Assembly: GCA_021234155.1 (NCBI GenBank)
Contig: JAJEKV010000056.1
Location: forward strand, 6,448,932-6,512,931
Direction of reading: 5' to 3'
DNA length: 64,000 bases
Origin: Isoetes taiwanensis
Lineage: Eukaryota; Streptophyta; Lycopodiopsida; Isoetales; Isoetaceae
The notes beneath the pieces were generated by a model. That model made no database searches. It worked only from the letters and a program-made list of their open reading frames with translations, and was not told the DNA's origin. The translations under genes and the position numbers were made by a program. The number at the start of each line of letters is the position of its first letter. The stretch's first letter is position 1. Below are positions 12,501-24,726 of this stretch, in pieces.

Positions 12501-13345
12501 TGAGTCAACTTCCCATTCTATGTTTCAAACAAAATAGGGCATCTAAGGATTCTATTACATCTGTTCAATGATCTCTTTCCTGCCATGAATCGTGCAAAAT
12601 TTTCTTTAAGTGAAAAACCTATCCTTATAAGTTTTGCTGGCTGTAGGCTTTGACCCAAAATTTATAACATAATCAGACACAATCTAACTTGGACGATTCA
12701 CATACCTTGTAATTGACAATTGGTTTTTCTCTCATGCTTGTGCGCCCTGCAGTCTATTGACAGCTACTATGAGTTTAGTTGCCAGATGTCCTTTGCCATC
12801 GACATCAATTAGGGTTAAGTAAGTTCTGGTTAGGTAGACTTTGGCTAAAAGTTTCAATATTTTTTTTGTTTCAAAATACACCAGATGTTGAACCCTTAGG
12901 AACCATACTATAAGATATGCAATGCTGGAGTTTCATAGTCTTAAAATGGATATCTTAGAAAGAAAAAAAACCCAGCCATTTAATATAGGAGTTACATGGA
13001 CCTGAAAGTTACCCTGGTTTATCTCATTATCTTTATCATTGGCCAATGTACCGCCTTTACCCAATATTTTCCAATTACTTTATACTCCACCCATATTAGA
13101 TGACTTAGATCTCTTTATTATTATTTTACCTTTAGATACGGCAGATTATAGAAGGCTTCAGAACTACTACCAAGATTAGAAGAGTTTTATTAATTCACTC
13201 ATGGAGCATTACTTGCCATATACGCCCTGAGATTAAGATCCGGATACAACTATGCACGTACACAGTCCAGGAGCATTTTTCACATACCCTTTTGGATTAT
13301 CGACTGCTTTGCCCTGCCAATTTACCTGCATGTATGATTGCTTCC

Positions 13346-13450
13346 ATGCCATGCCAAAAAGTTTAACCTGAAATAACAAAAGACCTTCTCTCTTCGTTGC
13401 TTTCGTGCGATGCCAAAAAGTTTAACCTGAAACAACAAAAGACCTTCTCT
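13346..13450. repeat. Tandem duplication, ~58-bp unit
   Basis: Two adjacent units contain GATGCCAAAAAGTTTAACCT, then GAAAYAACAAAAGACCTTCTCT. They differ at a few bases. Confidence 0.8.
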
Positions 13451-13497
13451 GTTTGGGAGGCCAATTTGGTCTCTATGGAGGATAAAAAATCTATTCT
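13450..13497 (+). mobile_element. LINE 3'-tail remnant
   Basis: TTTGGGAGGCCAATTTGGTC, then TCTATGGAGGATAAAAAATC and TATTCT, matches the extreme 3' end of the LINE family, in very short and diverged form. Confidence 0.6.
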
Positions 13498-14789
13498 TCA
13501 TAATCAAATCTCTACGTTGTAAGAACCCTGTATCTTGCAAAGACAAGAAAAAGATAAATAAACCATTACCTATTGTTGCTTCCTAATTCTGCTAATAAAC
13601 CTGGCCTATTATCCGCCAATAAGAATATTGTTTTAAATCTGCCTATATGATGCTGCATCCAAAAGAAATCCAATCTATTGTTTTCTGTAAAGCAAGCCAT
13701 AGCCAACCTGTTGCTACCATAACCAGAGCTTGCTCTGAAGCCATTTCTTTTCCCTGCCGCCATATTCCATTGTGCCTCCAACTTCTGCCATGGGCAAGGA
13801 AGAAAGAATCAGAGGCAAGAGAAGAGCCATGAAACTGTTGGTCGCGTGCAAAAAAGAAGGGAAAAAAATATAATAAACAAGATGCTAACACATCAAGGGG
13901 TTGCCCGTTGGCGTTGGACCCTTTGGGATCTTGGGGATGGCAACAGTGTTCCTATTCTTCAACTTCAACTTGCTTTAATCATATTGATATAAGGTTTGCA
14001 TGGTTAGAGAAGCATGTATAAGGCAACAATCATAAACACCTAGTAGGGCTCACAATATGGAATAAGCAATGAGCATGTCTACAGCTTATAGACTTGTTAT
14101 AAACACATGTCGATGGACGTTTTGACCCCTTGGGGCCTCTCCACGTGATAGTTACAAGGACATAAAGCACCATTGCCAACATTGATAAGTAGATCTTGAA
14201 ATTTGTGGAGTGAAAAACATGTATCAATAATGGGATTTGAATCATTAATGGGTTTTCTATCATAGTAGCAGCAGAGCATTTTTTGGGGTTTGAACCCATT
14301 GTAACCTAGTAGTGAAGGTGGCTACATATGGTGCGAGGAACAAATTAAAATCACGCAAGAGCTTGCAATTGGTTCTGCTTTGGCCGCCATCGTTTTATGC
14401 CTTAGCTTCATATAAGAACAAGAAATCTTTCTCTTCTTCCAGGAAAAAGCAACCACCTGATCCATCCTTCGCTGAACCATCCTTTGCCCAAGCCGTTGAA
14501 CCGCCATGCAAGAAAAGAAGGGAAAAATGAACAAGGTGAAATTTTCATGAATTTCCCTCACCGTCGATCAAATCCAACGATTGTAAGTGCATCCGCGTGA
14601 AGAAAAGTTCTACTATTTCTAATTGACACCAATGTGGACACTCTAAAATTGCTTTGAAGTGTCAACTTGTGTTTGTGCAGACGTGAAAAAAGAAGACAAT
14701 GTTATTATCTTTGATTTTTCTACGTGTCACTAAGTTTGTAAACAGGTGCATTATGGCACTGATCTCGGCATCTTTTTATTATCAATAAT
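13498..14789. other. No recognisable gene
   Basis: Mixed composition with frames of 60-90 codons on both strands. None is recognised. Confidence 0.4.
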
Positions 14790-15860
14790 CGGTTTGTTGG
14801 TTTCATGCGAGCCCCATTCTAGAATCGCATCGATCCGAGACATCGGATCGACATTCTAGGATGCGGCGAGCATGCATGTCTTGCATGCATGCATGCGGCG
14901 CATGCCCTCTCTGGTTGGGGTTTCGCTATTTTAGGTGCGGTTTTGCATCAACGTCTCATCGGCGCTTCCTCTTCTCTCAGCAGTTCCTTATTCTCTTTGA
15001 ATTATTTCCAGGCAGGGGAGGGGCTTCTTCCTGCTTGGTTTGGCCCATTTGGCATTTCTGTCATGCTGTGGCATGCCCTTTCTCGGCCTCGGCCCTTCTT
15101 TAGCCTTCGTCCTGTGACCTTCGTCCTCGATTCTAGTTTGCTAAGGAAGTTCTCTGGTAGTCGGGCGGTTTGTTGGTTTCATGCGAGCCCCATTCTAGAA
15201 TCGCATCGATCCGAGACATCAGATCGACATTCTAGGATGCGGCGAGCATGCATGTCTTGCATGCATGCATGCGGCACATGCCCTCTCTGGTTGGGGTTTC
15301 GCTATTTTAGTTGCGGTTCTGCATCAACGTCTCATCGGCGCTTCCTCTTCTCTCAGCAGTTCCTTATTCTCTTTGAACCCACCCTCCCCCCCTTCTTTGT
15401 TTATTGTATTGTGCACAAGTTTTACGTTTATCATGTTTTTCTTCCACCCATTTGGGTGATGCTTTTCCACCCCACGGGTGATGCTATTCTCTGGTATGTT
15501 TGTGTTGTCTCGTTTGTTGTGTTGGTGATGTGTAGGTGTGCGGGTTGGCGGCGGCATGCATTTCGACTTCTCCATGCGGGGGGGGTTTTGGGGCGATTTC
15601 TATGCCTTACGTTTGTCCAAGCCCCTTGCGAAGGCTTCTCACTAGGGTTTTTCTCGAAAACCCGAAGGGCGGGTTTTTTAATCCCGTGAGAAGCTTTTGG
15701 CGGTACATCACCACTCATCTATTAGCATTGTATTGTTTTTTGAGTCCAAATGATATAATGGATTTTTCCTTTATTTTTTTTTTAGTTGCATGTGTGCGTT
15801 GCCATCGCCCACCATTGTAGAAAATCTCCCGAGATGAATGAGAAGCCTATCTATCGTCAT
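14790..15860 (+). repeat. Family S structured repeat, plus-strand tandem pair
   Basis: Two copies of one module lie head to tail. The first (14790-15165) and second (from 15166) both start GGTTTGTTGGTTTCATGCGA. The module has a long hairpin (core CGATCCGAGACATCGGATCG at 14831-14850), a CATGCATG-rich block, and CTCTCAGCAGTTCCTTATTC. The second copy continues into two short hairpins (CACCCATTTGGGTG type, 15447-15480), a two-tier AAAACCC/GGGTTTT stem-loop (15634-15693) and a 3' end GATGAATGAGAAGCCTATCT. There is no substantial ORF of known type. It is non-coding and clearly multicopy (15.9, 24.0, 24.7, 40.9 and 41.5 kb). Confidence 0.75.
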
Positions 15861-16563
15861 TCATCTCAAAGAGATTTTCTACAATGGTGGACAAAGGGTA
15901 GCCGGCACATACGCAACCACCCACCTAAAAATAAAGGGAAAATCCAAGTATATCATTTGGACGCCAAAACAAATACAATGCTAATAGATAAGTGGTTGAT
16001 GTACCGCCGAAAGCTTATCACCGGATTAAAAACCTCGGGCCTTCGGTTTTCGAGGAAAACCCTAGTGATAAGCCTTCGCAAGGGGCTTAGACAAACGAAG
16101 GCATAGAATCGCCCCCCAAAACCCCCGCATGGAGAAGTCGGAAACAGATGCCGCCGCCAACCCGCCCCCCAGACATCACCAACACAACAAACGGTGAAAA
16201 ACATACCGTAGAATAGCATCACCCAAATGGGTGGAAAAGCATCACCCAAATGGGTGGAAAACATGATAAACAGAACTTGTACAAAATATAATAAACAAAG
16301 AAGGGGGGGAGGGTGGGTTCAAAGAGAATAAGGTACTGCTGAGAGAAGAGGAAGCGCCGATGAGACGTGGATGTAGAAACGCGCCTGAAATAGCGAACTC
16401 CCAACCAAAACGGGCATGCGCCGCCCGCATGCATGCATGACATGCATGCTCGTCCCATTCTAGAATGGCGATCCGATGTCTCGGATCGATGCGATTCTAG
16501 AATGGGACTCGCAAGAAACCAACAAACCGCCCGACTACCAGAGAACTTCCTTCGCAAGGCATC
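15796..16563 (-). repeat. Family S structured repeat, inverted copy
   Basis: This is the reverse complement of 15130-15860. The two copies form a large inverted repeat with its centre near 15850, where a ~30-bp near-palindrome (CCACCATTGTAGAAAATCTC and its complement) closes the fold. On the minus strand the parts run in order: GGAAGTTCTCTGGTAGTCGG, the long hairpin (16454-16506), CATGCATG block, two CACCCATTTGGGTG hairpins (16213-16258), stem-loop (16012-16073) and 3' end. The right border CGCAAGGCATCC resembles the family's other borders. Confidence 0.75.
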
Positions 16564-17705
16564 CAAAATAAAAAAACTACATGGTTTTTCCCATGGTTAT
16601 GACTAGAAAACCATTCCACAAAACCAATGGGTCTTTGTGGGTTAATTTCATTAAAAACTATATGAGGCTAAACTACTTGGTTTTCTTGTAAGGTTCACTA
16701 GGGTGGTATTATGGCATGAAAATTGCTAACGGCTCCTTCCTAGTGTTTATCAAAGTGGTATTTTATGTTAGTAAATGGATGTGGTATATTATAATGTTTT
16801 AGAGGTAGGGTTTCCCAATGTGGTATAATATGGTGGTTGCGGATGTGGTTTGATGTTGCGGCTCCATTTATGTGATTTTATGATGTGGTTAGTTATTGTG
16901 GTAAATGCACACTCGCGATGTGTTATATGCAGTAAATTACCATTATTTAATTGGTTGAAGTGTTTAGGTTATTGTATTAAAACACTACTATGTTTATCAA
17001 ACTTAGATCTAATTGTTAGTTGTAGAAATGCATGGTTTTGTAGTACACTAGATTCATGGTTATCATTTATAAACAAGTATTGCTATATAGTCTAAAGCAT
17101 TTCAAATTACTAGACTAAACTATTAAGGATTGTGGATGGTTTCTTACGTATTGTAGTACTTATTAAGGTTGGTAATCTACTAATGGCTTTTAGTCTAAAA
17201 AGTTCCAACTATTGCATGGAAAACATGCCTATCTTTACACTCAAGATGTACTCGTTAAGGCTGATAAACCACTAACGTTTCTATTCTTAAGCTTCTTAAG
17301 TTTTTGCATATAAAGACTTGCAATCTTTCCACTAAATATCTAATAGTTTTTTTCAATCATACACGCAATGGTGAAGATGACAAATCACTACATTTCTATG
17401 ATCAGAAGCACTTTTAGTTTATGAATGAAAACCATAGCAATCGTATTAATTATCCATGTACATCTTTGTACAATGACTGGTTTTTTAAGATAGTGGTTGT
17501 TTTTACTAAAAAACAACATGTGTTTTAACAGAATATCCACGTAGATAGAAGTTGTTTTCAAGTGTTGTTTTTACTAAATAATAACGTGGTTTAACAAAAT
17601 ATCCACCTGTGGTTTTTTTAAGTAGTTGTTCTCAAATGTGGTGTTTCTCAAAGAATATCCATGTATGGTTTTTTTTAATAGTTGTTTTCTATGTTGAAGA
17701 ACTAC
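16564..17705. repeat. AT-rich arm with TGGTTTT words
   Basis: AT-rich sequence with many copies of TGGTTTT, GTGGT and their close variants, mostly in one orientation. The same texture flanks the family-S cores at 24-25 kb and 40.9 kb. It may be the subterminal repeat region of a DNA transposon. No gene is seen. Confidence 0.5.
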
Positions 17706-18361
17706 ACTAGGAAAAAAAAACAATAGCAAAAAAAACAAAAAATTTATTGTATACTCTAAAATAAAGAAAAACATTATTTCAAATATCTACATGTGGCATT
17801 CTTTTTAAATAAAAAAGCATCTTGTTTTTTAAAGATAGCATATTGGGAATCGAACCCAAACAAGTCCATAAGGCATAATATTATTAAATTGCAATCCACA
17901 TTCTCTAACATTAAATTAAAACTTAAGGTTCAAAATATTACATCAATGGTTAAAGGTTTAAGATAATGGTTAAGGTTCAAAGCATTGCCCAAAATCAAAG
18001 ATGGAAAAGATGAAGTATTTCTATTGGAGCTAAGCTACATACCATTTACTGATTTGATTTGCTTCTGCATATCACTCTCTAGCAAAAAAGATGGAGATGG
18101 CAGATTTGGCAAGAATATAAGAAGGAAGCCGCTGCCGTTTCCAAATCCTGCAAAGCCAACGAATAAAAATGGAAACAGATGCATGCGGTTTAATTAATAA
18201 GTAACATTTCACCAGGAACAACTATGAAGCTTTTGATCTAAGTAACAAATATCAATTCACAAACTTAACAATAACTAATTCAAAACTTCACAGTTGAAAT
18301 CAGTTCAAATCTAAACAATCCCTCAGCAAAATGACTGAAAGGATCAAAAGCTAAAACCAAC

Positions 18362-18608
18362 CTGGACTTGAATGATCCCTGTAGCATTATTACAATTTAA
18401 TAGAGCTACTATTTCCTCTTCCTCGACTCCAAAAGCTCGAGCCATTAAGTCCTGACTGAAACCTCGTAAAATGCCATTTCTTCCAGCTAAATAAAATGCA
18501 CTATAACTCTTCTGGTCCATTGCATTGTTGAAACGCATACTCGCAGAATTCCAAAGCCAGCTGATCCATCCAGCTGGGACTGCAAACAGGTCCCCAACTC
18601 CAACATAT
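18362..18608 (-). pseudogene. 11S globulin-like N-terminal cupin exon
   Basis: A single exon between a good acceptor (TTTATGTAG|ATATG) and a donor (GTCCAG|GTTGG) encodes YVGVGDLFAVPAGWISWLWN, then FYLAGR, then NGILRGFSQDLMARAFGVEE. This follows the legumin-type order GD(I/V).A(I/V)PAG..HW.YN, FYLAG, N(I/V)L.GF...LA.AFGV, the end of the first cupin barrel of 11S seed-storage globulins. The first cupin half and the whole second cupin are absent nearby. A possible next exon (from about 18149, after GCTTTGCAG) closes after 22 codons. With a BAHD exon next door on the same strand, this looks like a captured gene piece. Confidence 0.65.
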
Positions 18609-19116
18609 CTACATAAAATAGGCAAATTGTTTGTCCATTACACTAAAAAGTTCCATTATTTTTTAGACTGTATGCTTATTGTGCTTATAAATACCGCATG
18701 CCAGATCAACCATTTTCTGCCATAAATTTATGAACCTAACCATCATAAAGCTGAAGTAATAATGTTTTTTCCTGCAATATGCTTACGAATATGAACCTGG
18801 CCATAATCATTTGAAGTAATAAAAGCCATGATAATGAAACTACAGTAATGAATCTCTTATGAACCTAGTATTAAGTAAGAATGAAATAATCAAAACACTC
18901 AAACTCCAACTTACCGCACACTAGTGGAATCGCCAGATGGATGGAGCAGACCAGCAGCAGCCCTGCCTTGAGAGATGTAACACATGGTATGCAGAACGTC
19001 CTACATGAGAATACATGAGAATAATATACCTGCACAACTTCTGGAGCAAAAGATCTTGGAGTTTCGACTCTGGATTTAAAACTGAGAATAAAACTTGAAT
19101 GCCAAAATCTGAAACC

Positions 19117-19449
19117 CTAATCATAGGGTTTTGCTGCTGAGGCCGTTAGGAACTTGAGGGGCTTCAGATCTCTGGCTCCGTTGCAGTGAAGGAGCATGTG
19201 GGAGCCATTTTCTTGGACTTGGATGCGGCCTGCAAAAGGAAAAAACTCGGCGAGAGCCTTGCTGAGGCTGAGCTTAAGGGCGGGAGCGATGGCAGACGGA
19301 TCGGATGCAGGGCAAGGGTTGGGGTAGAAAAGGAAACGAGTCTGGTAGTGGGCAAACCACAGGAGATGGTCGAAGAAGGAGAGCTTGAATTTTTTTTGGC
19401 TATGGCGGACCGGGGGAACCAGAGAAACATCTTCTACGTTCACCTTCAT
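19117..19449 (-). pseudogene. BAHD acyltransferase N-terminal fragment
   Basis: From the ATG at 19449 the frame reads MKVNVEDVSLVPP, then a region matching LS.FD (FKLSFFDHLLWF), ...TRFLFYPNP, and LKLSLSKALAEFFPFAGRIQ. This is the typical BAHD start (acyl-CoA-dependent acyltransferases such as HCT): the first ~90 residues up to the LS..L..F.PLAGR motif. It ends at a stop (19117) after 110 codons. The catalytic HHAVGDG and the DFGWG motif, some 40-250 residues further on, are missing, and no later exon is recognisable. It is a truncated gene or captured first exon. Confidence 0.7.
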
Positions 19450-19599
19450 GCTTCTTCGAGCCGCTTCAAGAAGATCCTGTATAGTTAGAGCCGCTTCCTT
19501 TTCGCATAGCCTGCGTTTCTTGGCGATTACTTCAAGCGCCAGTGTCCATCGTCTTTGATTAGTGCAGCGCCATTACCATATCGAGAGCAGATACGAAAC

Positions 19600-19735
19600 C
19601 CATCGATCACAGTGCAGGCGGGAAACAAACACAAGCATTAGGCAACCAATGGGATGGCATGACCTAGATCGAAATCTAGGCCGTCCATCTTGGCCCATCT
19701 TGGCCGTTTAATGAGATGCATATTGTCAATAGCAC
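19600..19735. repeat. Shared upstream repeat, copy 1
   Basis: The block AGGCGGGAAACAAAC...CCAATGGGATGG...GATCGAAATCTAGGCCGTCC...GTTTAATGAGATGCAT, upstream of the BAHD fragment, recurs at 27945-28045 upstream of a different gene fragment. One conserved upstream sequence in front of unrelated coding pieces suggests a transposon end. Confidence 0.55.
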
Positions 19736-19939
19736 ATTTATAAGATTACACAAATGTGGTTTAATAGTACCCTATGTAAGATTACATGACTTCCAAATTA
19801 TGCGGTTTCTGCCCTTTCCTACCTTATGGAAGTCATGACCATGCCTCCTATACAAAGCAAGTCACAAATACGTGTTTTTAATGTTTCTAAGATAGACATA
19901 TGCTTACCTAATAACTACAAATCAAGCAATAGGCCAATA

Positions 19940-20176
19940 CTACATAGTAGTATCACCATATGAAAGATCATCAACAGCACGAGTGCAGAAAATACCAGCT
20001 TTGGCCATATTAAGATACAGAGGATCAAATCCATTTACAACTCCTGTGTATCCAAGCAACGTGCCCCTTAAAAATGAATCCCAAAGGCATATTAAGAGCC
20101 TAAATTCAAAAGGATATCCTACCAAATTGCCAGTAGATGTGAATCTATTCTGGGTAGTAACACAAGCACATGCCAA
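19940..20176 (-). CDS. Hypothetical frame
   Basis: A 78-codon minus-strand frame contains GTLLGYTGVVNGFDPLYLNM. It is open but matches nothing I recognise, and no splice sites clearly bound it. It may be chance. Confidence 0.15.
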   Translation of the reverse strand: MACACVTTQNRFTSTGNLVGYPFEFRLLICLWDSFLRGTLLGYTGVVNGFDPLYLNMAKAGIFCTRAVDDLSYGDTTM

Positions 20177-20459
20177 GGACTAGCAAGAAGCAGCTTTGCA
20201 AGTTCCATTAATAATGTAACCTTCCAGTCACCACTATAGCCATTCTTCAGTCATACTCTACAATGTTCCTAGGGTTTATACAAGTGATTTTCCTAGAAAT
20301 CCTTTGACTACATATGAATACGCTGGTTCACAGCATATGTAAAGGGTACCGAGGTCACAAAATTTCCTTATGGATCTAATGTTCAGATTGTAATCCTAGA
20401 AACCATCAATTTCTAAGCTTGAAGCCCACCCCTTTCACCTGCATGGTCATGGCTTTTAT

Positions 20460-21640
20460 GGGGTGAATTGACAACTTTTGGGTGACATGGCAAGATATGA
20501 GTGGTATGGACTGGATGACTAGGCATTTTTGCAAGAAAATGGACAATGTAAAAAATTGGACAACTTTTTAAGGTTTTTGTATCGGAATTTGGCAAGGATG
20601 AAACAAAGGGAACTTTAAAAACTTAGAGAAATTTTTTGTTACCCTTGTGGCACCAACGAACAGCATGGAAAAGATGATGTGGCAATCCAAGTGGTGACAT
20701 GGCATGCCAATTAAGCAAGGACAAGTGTTGACTAGGCCAAAATGAAAAGATGTACATCTTTCGTTTTCCATTTGATGATGTTGGCAAATCTTGGGTGACA
20801 TGGCAAGATATTGGTGATCTAGACATGATGGCTAGGATTTCATGCAAGAAATATGGGTGCTAGTTGCTCGTAATATAGCTACCCAACAATGGTTGTCGAA
20901 CAAGGAGTAGGTGTTCTGGCACCTCACTCTCCAATGACCCCTCTTGACTATTTTTGATCAAATTAGATTCCATTTCCCTTTTCTTTTGTTAAAAAATACT
21001 AAGAATACCCTTTTCCTAAAATGTTGTCTACCCAAATTCTCCAAAAAGTTGAAAAATGCCAAGTTTATGTTACTACCTCATGTCAAAGATTCCCAAGTCA
21101 CCATGCAAAAATCTTATGTTTCAAAAGAGTAAAAAGTAACTAGTCAAATTTTATTTTCCAAGTTGACATTGACACATCATCGCGGGAACAAACTTCCATT
21201 TAGCAATGTAGTAGGACCAAACTTCCATTTATGGACAACTATCATGGCTCAACCCCCTGTTTGCCCCTTTGGGCAACATAATCTCATGCAGTTTGTTCAT
21301 TCTTAGGTGTTTTGAAGATATGATGGCAGGTACATCAATGAGTCATAATTGAAAATTGTCAGTTTGAGTTAGGGACTACATTTGAATATGGTGAATGACA
21401 TGGCAAAAGTGTCATTATGATGTGGCCAAAGGGTATTTCTTGCAATCTCCATGAAATGAGTGGAGAAGATTGAAATTTGCAAAATTGGACATGCGCGTAA
21501 TGATGTGGCATGCCATTGGTGACATGTGATGCCAACTAAGCAAGGCCAACGTTTGATTAGGCCAAAAATAAAAAAATATGCAACTTTGGTTTTCCATGGG
21601 GTGATGTGGCAATTGTTTTCCTTCATTGTATTCAAATCTG
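20460..21640. repeat. Degenerate repeats rich in GGTGACATGGCA
   Basis: Segments around 20460-20560, 20640-20850 and 21400-21620 share GTGACATGGCAWG, CATGCCAATTAAGCAAGG and TTGRYTAGGCCAAAA in similar order. They are diverged tandem duplicates of a ~250-bp unit. Confidence 0.5.
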
Positions 21641-21659
21641 CCAAAATTTTCCTCGCTTC

Positions 21660-21944
21660 CATTTGAGGAACAGAACGAAGCCTTGATTTTGGCCATCGCA
21701 CGAACCATTGTTTCATGTCATTGCCAAGATCTCTAAGAATTTCAAGTTCACTTGTAGGGAATGGCATCGGCAGCTCCTCAGAACCCTCCTCAAGATAATG
21801 AATATTCAAGGAAACATTACCTTCACCAATCGGTATTCCATGTACCAAACCAGCAGGATCTATCTCATGAATTAGCCCCAAACCAAATCGTTCATCGCCA
21901 CAAACCAAAGACACATACTCATTTTTATTATATTCTTGAAAAGC
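21660..21944 (-). pseudogene. En/Spm-type transposon protein exon (DUF8039-like)
   Basis: After an acceptor (CGTTTGTAG|GCTTTTC) the frame reads AFQEYNKNEYVSLVCGDERF, then GLGLIHEIDPAGLVHGIPIG and LPMPFPTSELEILRDLGND, and a W-P near its end (VRWPKSRL). This follows the pattern of the small domain in plant En/Spm (CACTA) transposon proteins: a G-x-V..-T/D block, VHG.PL, V.V, LP.P, L.DA...W-P. The family assignment is from memory of the pattern and is moderately sure. The exon fades into repeat-rich sequence after about 80 residues. No TNP2-like transposase domain is recognised. Confidence 0.5.
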
Positions 21945-21992
21945 CTACAAACGAGAACTTGTTAGTAGGTGATGCATGATAGATCAAATCTT

Positions 21993-23209
21993 CAATTCAT
22001 ATATTTTATGTTATGCTCTAATGAGCTTACATGCAAATTCTGAAAAGTATTTCTATTCCACTCCAGTCTGTAATGTTTTACAACAAACAAATGGGACTCT
22101 CTAGAATTTGAAGTTAGGACTGTTAAAAATGCTTCTTCATTATGCTGCATTAGTGGAACTTGCACTAAGATTATGATGATGACCAAGACAATATCAAACA
22201 GAAAACGTTTTAGGAGGAGATTACCTACTTTCCTTGGCTCCTCAAAGATCCTCCGTATCCACAATCAAATTAATGGCTGAGAATGGACATTTTTTACACA
22301 TGTAGTAATGATATGGATTCTGCAGTTTGAAGGCAGCAAAGAATCAATTTTGTACAGTTCAGTTTAGATGCTTGCATGCTACAGTGGGAGGTCCATTGTT
22401 CCCATGTGCATCATGATAAAAGATATGAACATCATTAAAAAACATGTGGTTGTTAAAGGGTTGAATATATGTGAACACAATAGTAGGAATTGACAAAAAA
22501 TGATATGCCTGCGGATCACATAAATCCTTTAAATGGGGCCAATATGTGATTTTTAACTAAGCATTGTGGAGATCAATGGAGCTAATCCTGCAGAAGCTTG
22601 AACTGTCGGGGTTATAAATACCTAGCTAGGGTCAATGCTCAAGCAATATTATGGTCAATGCTTTTAAAACAATGATTTCTACTAGAGTGTTTTGCATGGT
22701 TGTAAATGTTAGAAATTAAATAAGAAAAGTTACATAACAATTTGCATAAAGTCTCTATCGAAATGAACTCAAACTGAAATTTTATTAACTCACAAATTGC
22801 CCTCATTTGTTTCTTTCTCAACATCAAAGTGATCTAGAGGAAACAATGCAATACATCAAATAATAATGTGGAAGCATAATGTGTGTACATCCACAACTAC
22901 AAACTAAGTTTGTCGTCTTCACATGTAAAGTTCTAAGTTGATCATTTGTCTATCTCCATAATCTCGATATCACAACTATTCTATAGAGATGCACAGATTA
23001 AACCTTTTAGAATAAGTTCTATCTTCGACGTTGGGATCCTAAAACTTCGAATCCACAAGAAATATTCACAAGTTAATGTACTACTCAAGGTTTCTATAAC
23101 CGCAACATCGCAATCGTGCGCACTTGTAGGACCTGACATTACAAATCTCGAGATCATTTCCACCCTAGAAATTGAGGCTGTAATTAATATCTCAAATTAT
23201 GTTTGTTAA
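21993..23209. other. No recognisable gene
   Basis: AT-rich sequence with frames of 60-90 codons only. Nothing recognised. Confidence 0.4.
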
Positions 23210-23992
23210 GTTTAGATAAAACCACTATAAAATACCATCAACTATAAAGAAAAAACCATGAAAGATTTGACTATATAATAGAATATAATAGAATAGACTA
23301 CATTAGCTTCCATCTTGCGAAGATTGACCAGCAAACCATGTTAAAAACCACAAGTAATTTAAAGTCATAATAACTTAGGAAAGTAGATATAAAACCACAC
23401 AATGATTTAAATGTTCCATGATAAAAACCACTAGCATTCTTTTGTGATAAGAAATTGCAAAAGTCAATCAACAAACCATATTAAAAAACTAGTAACAATT
23501 TGGCAAGTCATGTTAGCTTAGAAATTACTATGGAAAACCTCACATGAAAAATGCTATGTCTAGAACCATTAAAGTATTTATAGTAAAAAAACACTAACAT
23601 TTTGGCATGTCGTGTTTCCTTGCAAAACTAGGATGAAAAACCACAAACAAAAACATGTTATTAAACTATATAAAAAACCTTGAAGTATTACTAGTTAAAT
23701 CCGCTCTCAAAACCATCTACACATATTAAAAAACTAGTAAGCATCCCTTTCTTACTCTCAATGTTGCAAACTGTATGATTAACCATCATGACATGCCAAA
23801 TCAGTATCAAAAACCTTGATAAAAACCTTTATCACTTTCAAATAACCATATTAGAGTATAAACTAGCATATAAAACCACACTCACATTTTAAAAACCACT
23901 TCAATATGTGGATTTTATTGAGAAAAAGTATTTTTGCTCAGAAAACCACTATCATAGTGGTTTTGTAGTGGTTATTTATAATGGTTAAATTT
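23210..23992. repeat. AT-rich arm with AAAACCA words
   Basis: More than fifteen copies of AAAACCA or AAACCAC lie mostly in one orientation. This mirrors the TGGTTTT words at 16.6-17.7 kb and 25.3-26.2 kb. It ends exactly at the GC-rich core that starts GGGCGCCTTGTG. Confidence 0.55.
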
Positions 23993-24310
23993 TTGGGCGC
24001 CTTGTGCTTACAAACTAGGATCGAGGACGAAGGTCACAGGACGAGGCCAAAGGCCGGTAAAGGATAGCATGAAAGATACGCCAAATTGGCTAAACCAGGC
24101 AGGAAGAAGCCCCTCCCCTGCTTGGAAACAATTCAAAGAGAATAAGGTACTGCTGAGAGAAGAGGAAGCGCCGATGAGACGTGGATGTAGAAACGCGCCT
24201 GAAATAGCGAACTCCCAACCAAAACGGGCATGCGCCGCCCGCATGCATGCATGACATGCATGCTCGTCCCATTCTAGAATGGCGATCCGATGTCTCGGAT
24301 CGATGCGATT
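23993..24310 (-). repeat. Family S fragment, minus strand
   Basis: On the minus strand: the long hairpin cut at 24310, CATGCATG block, CATCCACGTCTCATCGGCGC, CTTATTCTCTTTGAATTG, then the same spacer as 14999-15160 (GGGGAGGGGCTTCTTCCTGC). The left border TTTTTGGGCGCCTTGTG is the inverted partner of the border at 25240. Confidence 0.75.
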
Positions 24311-24726
24311 ATACACAAAGTGCAGCATTCAATGCACAATACTACATCAGGTTTACCCATATATATACTGGACCTCAACTTATGTGCTGTGCCGCCATAG
24401 TTGATGTCAATTGTGGTCGTGCAAAAGAAGAAAAGAAAGATGTGCATGAAAATATCAGCAATAGGCAGCAACAACATAGGCGGATTACAATATGGGCTAA
24501 GCTTGTCACAACTAAGGAAGCTTAAATCCAATATTCTCTCTTCAGATCCAAAGCCCTTGCTGGAAGGCAGCATGACAATTAGCTTTCGGAAAACTATACA
24601 AGGAACTTTGGCAAAAGGACAAATGGAAGGAGCCACTTGTGGGTTTTAACCAAGAGATATCAAAGGTCTGATCATGTACAGAGCTGCATTAATCTTTTGA
24701 GTAATATTGAATACCTTTAAACTGCA
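24311..24726. other. Unrelated insert within a family-S hairpin
   Basis: Sequence with no similarity to family S separates the two halves of the hairpin (GATGCGATT | ... | AATAGCATCGATCCGAG). It holds a 120-codon minus-strand frame (24636-24274) without recognisable motifs. Confidence 0.4.

Noticed and set aside
14790-16563. Family-S frames (for example 14889-15689, 266 codons) as a protein gene
   Set aside because: The frame crosses the repeat boundary, is Cys/Phe/Leu-rich without motifs, is not conserved in the other copies, and overlaps conserved RNA-like structure.
17850-17920. tRNA-like sequence (GGGAATCGAACCC)
   Set aside because: The T-arm looks right, but the remaining arms do not pair and the length is off. 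At most a tRNA-derived relic.
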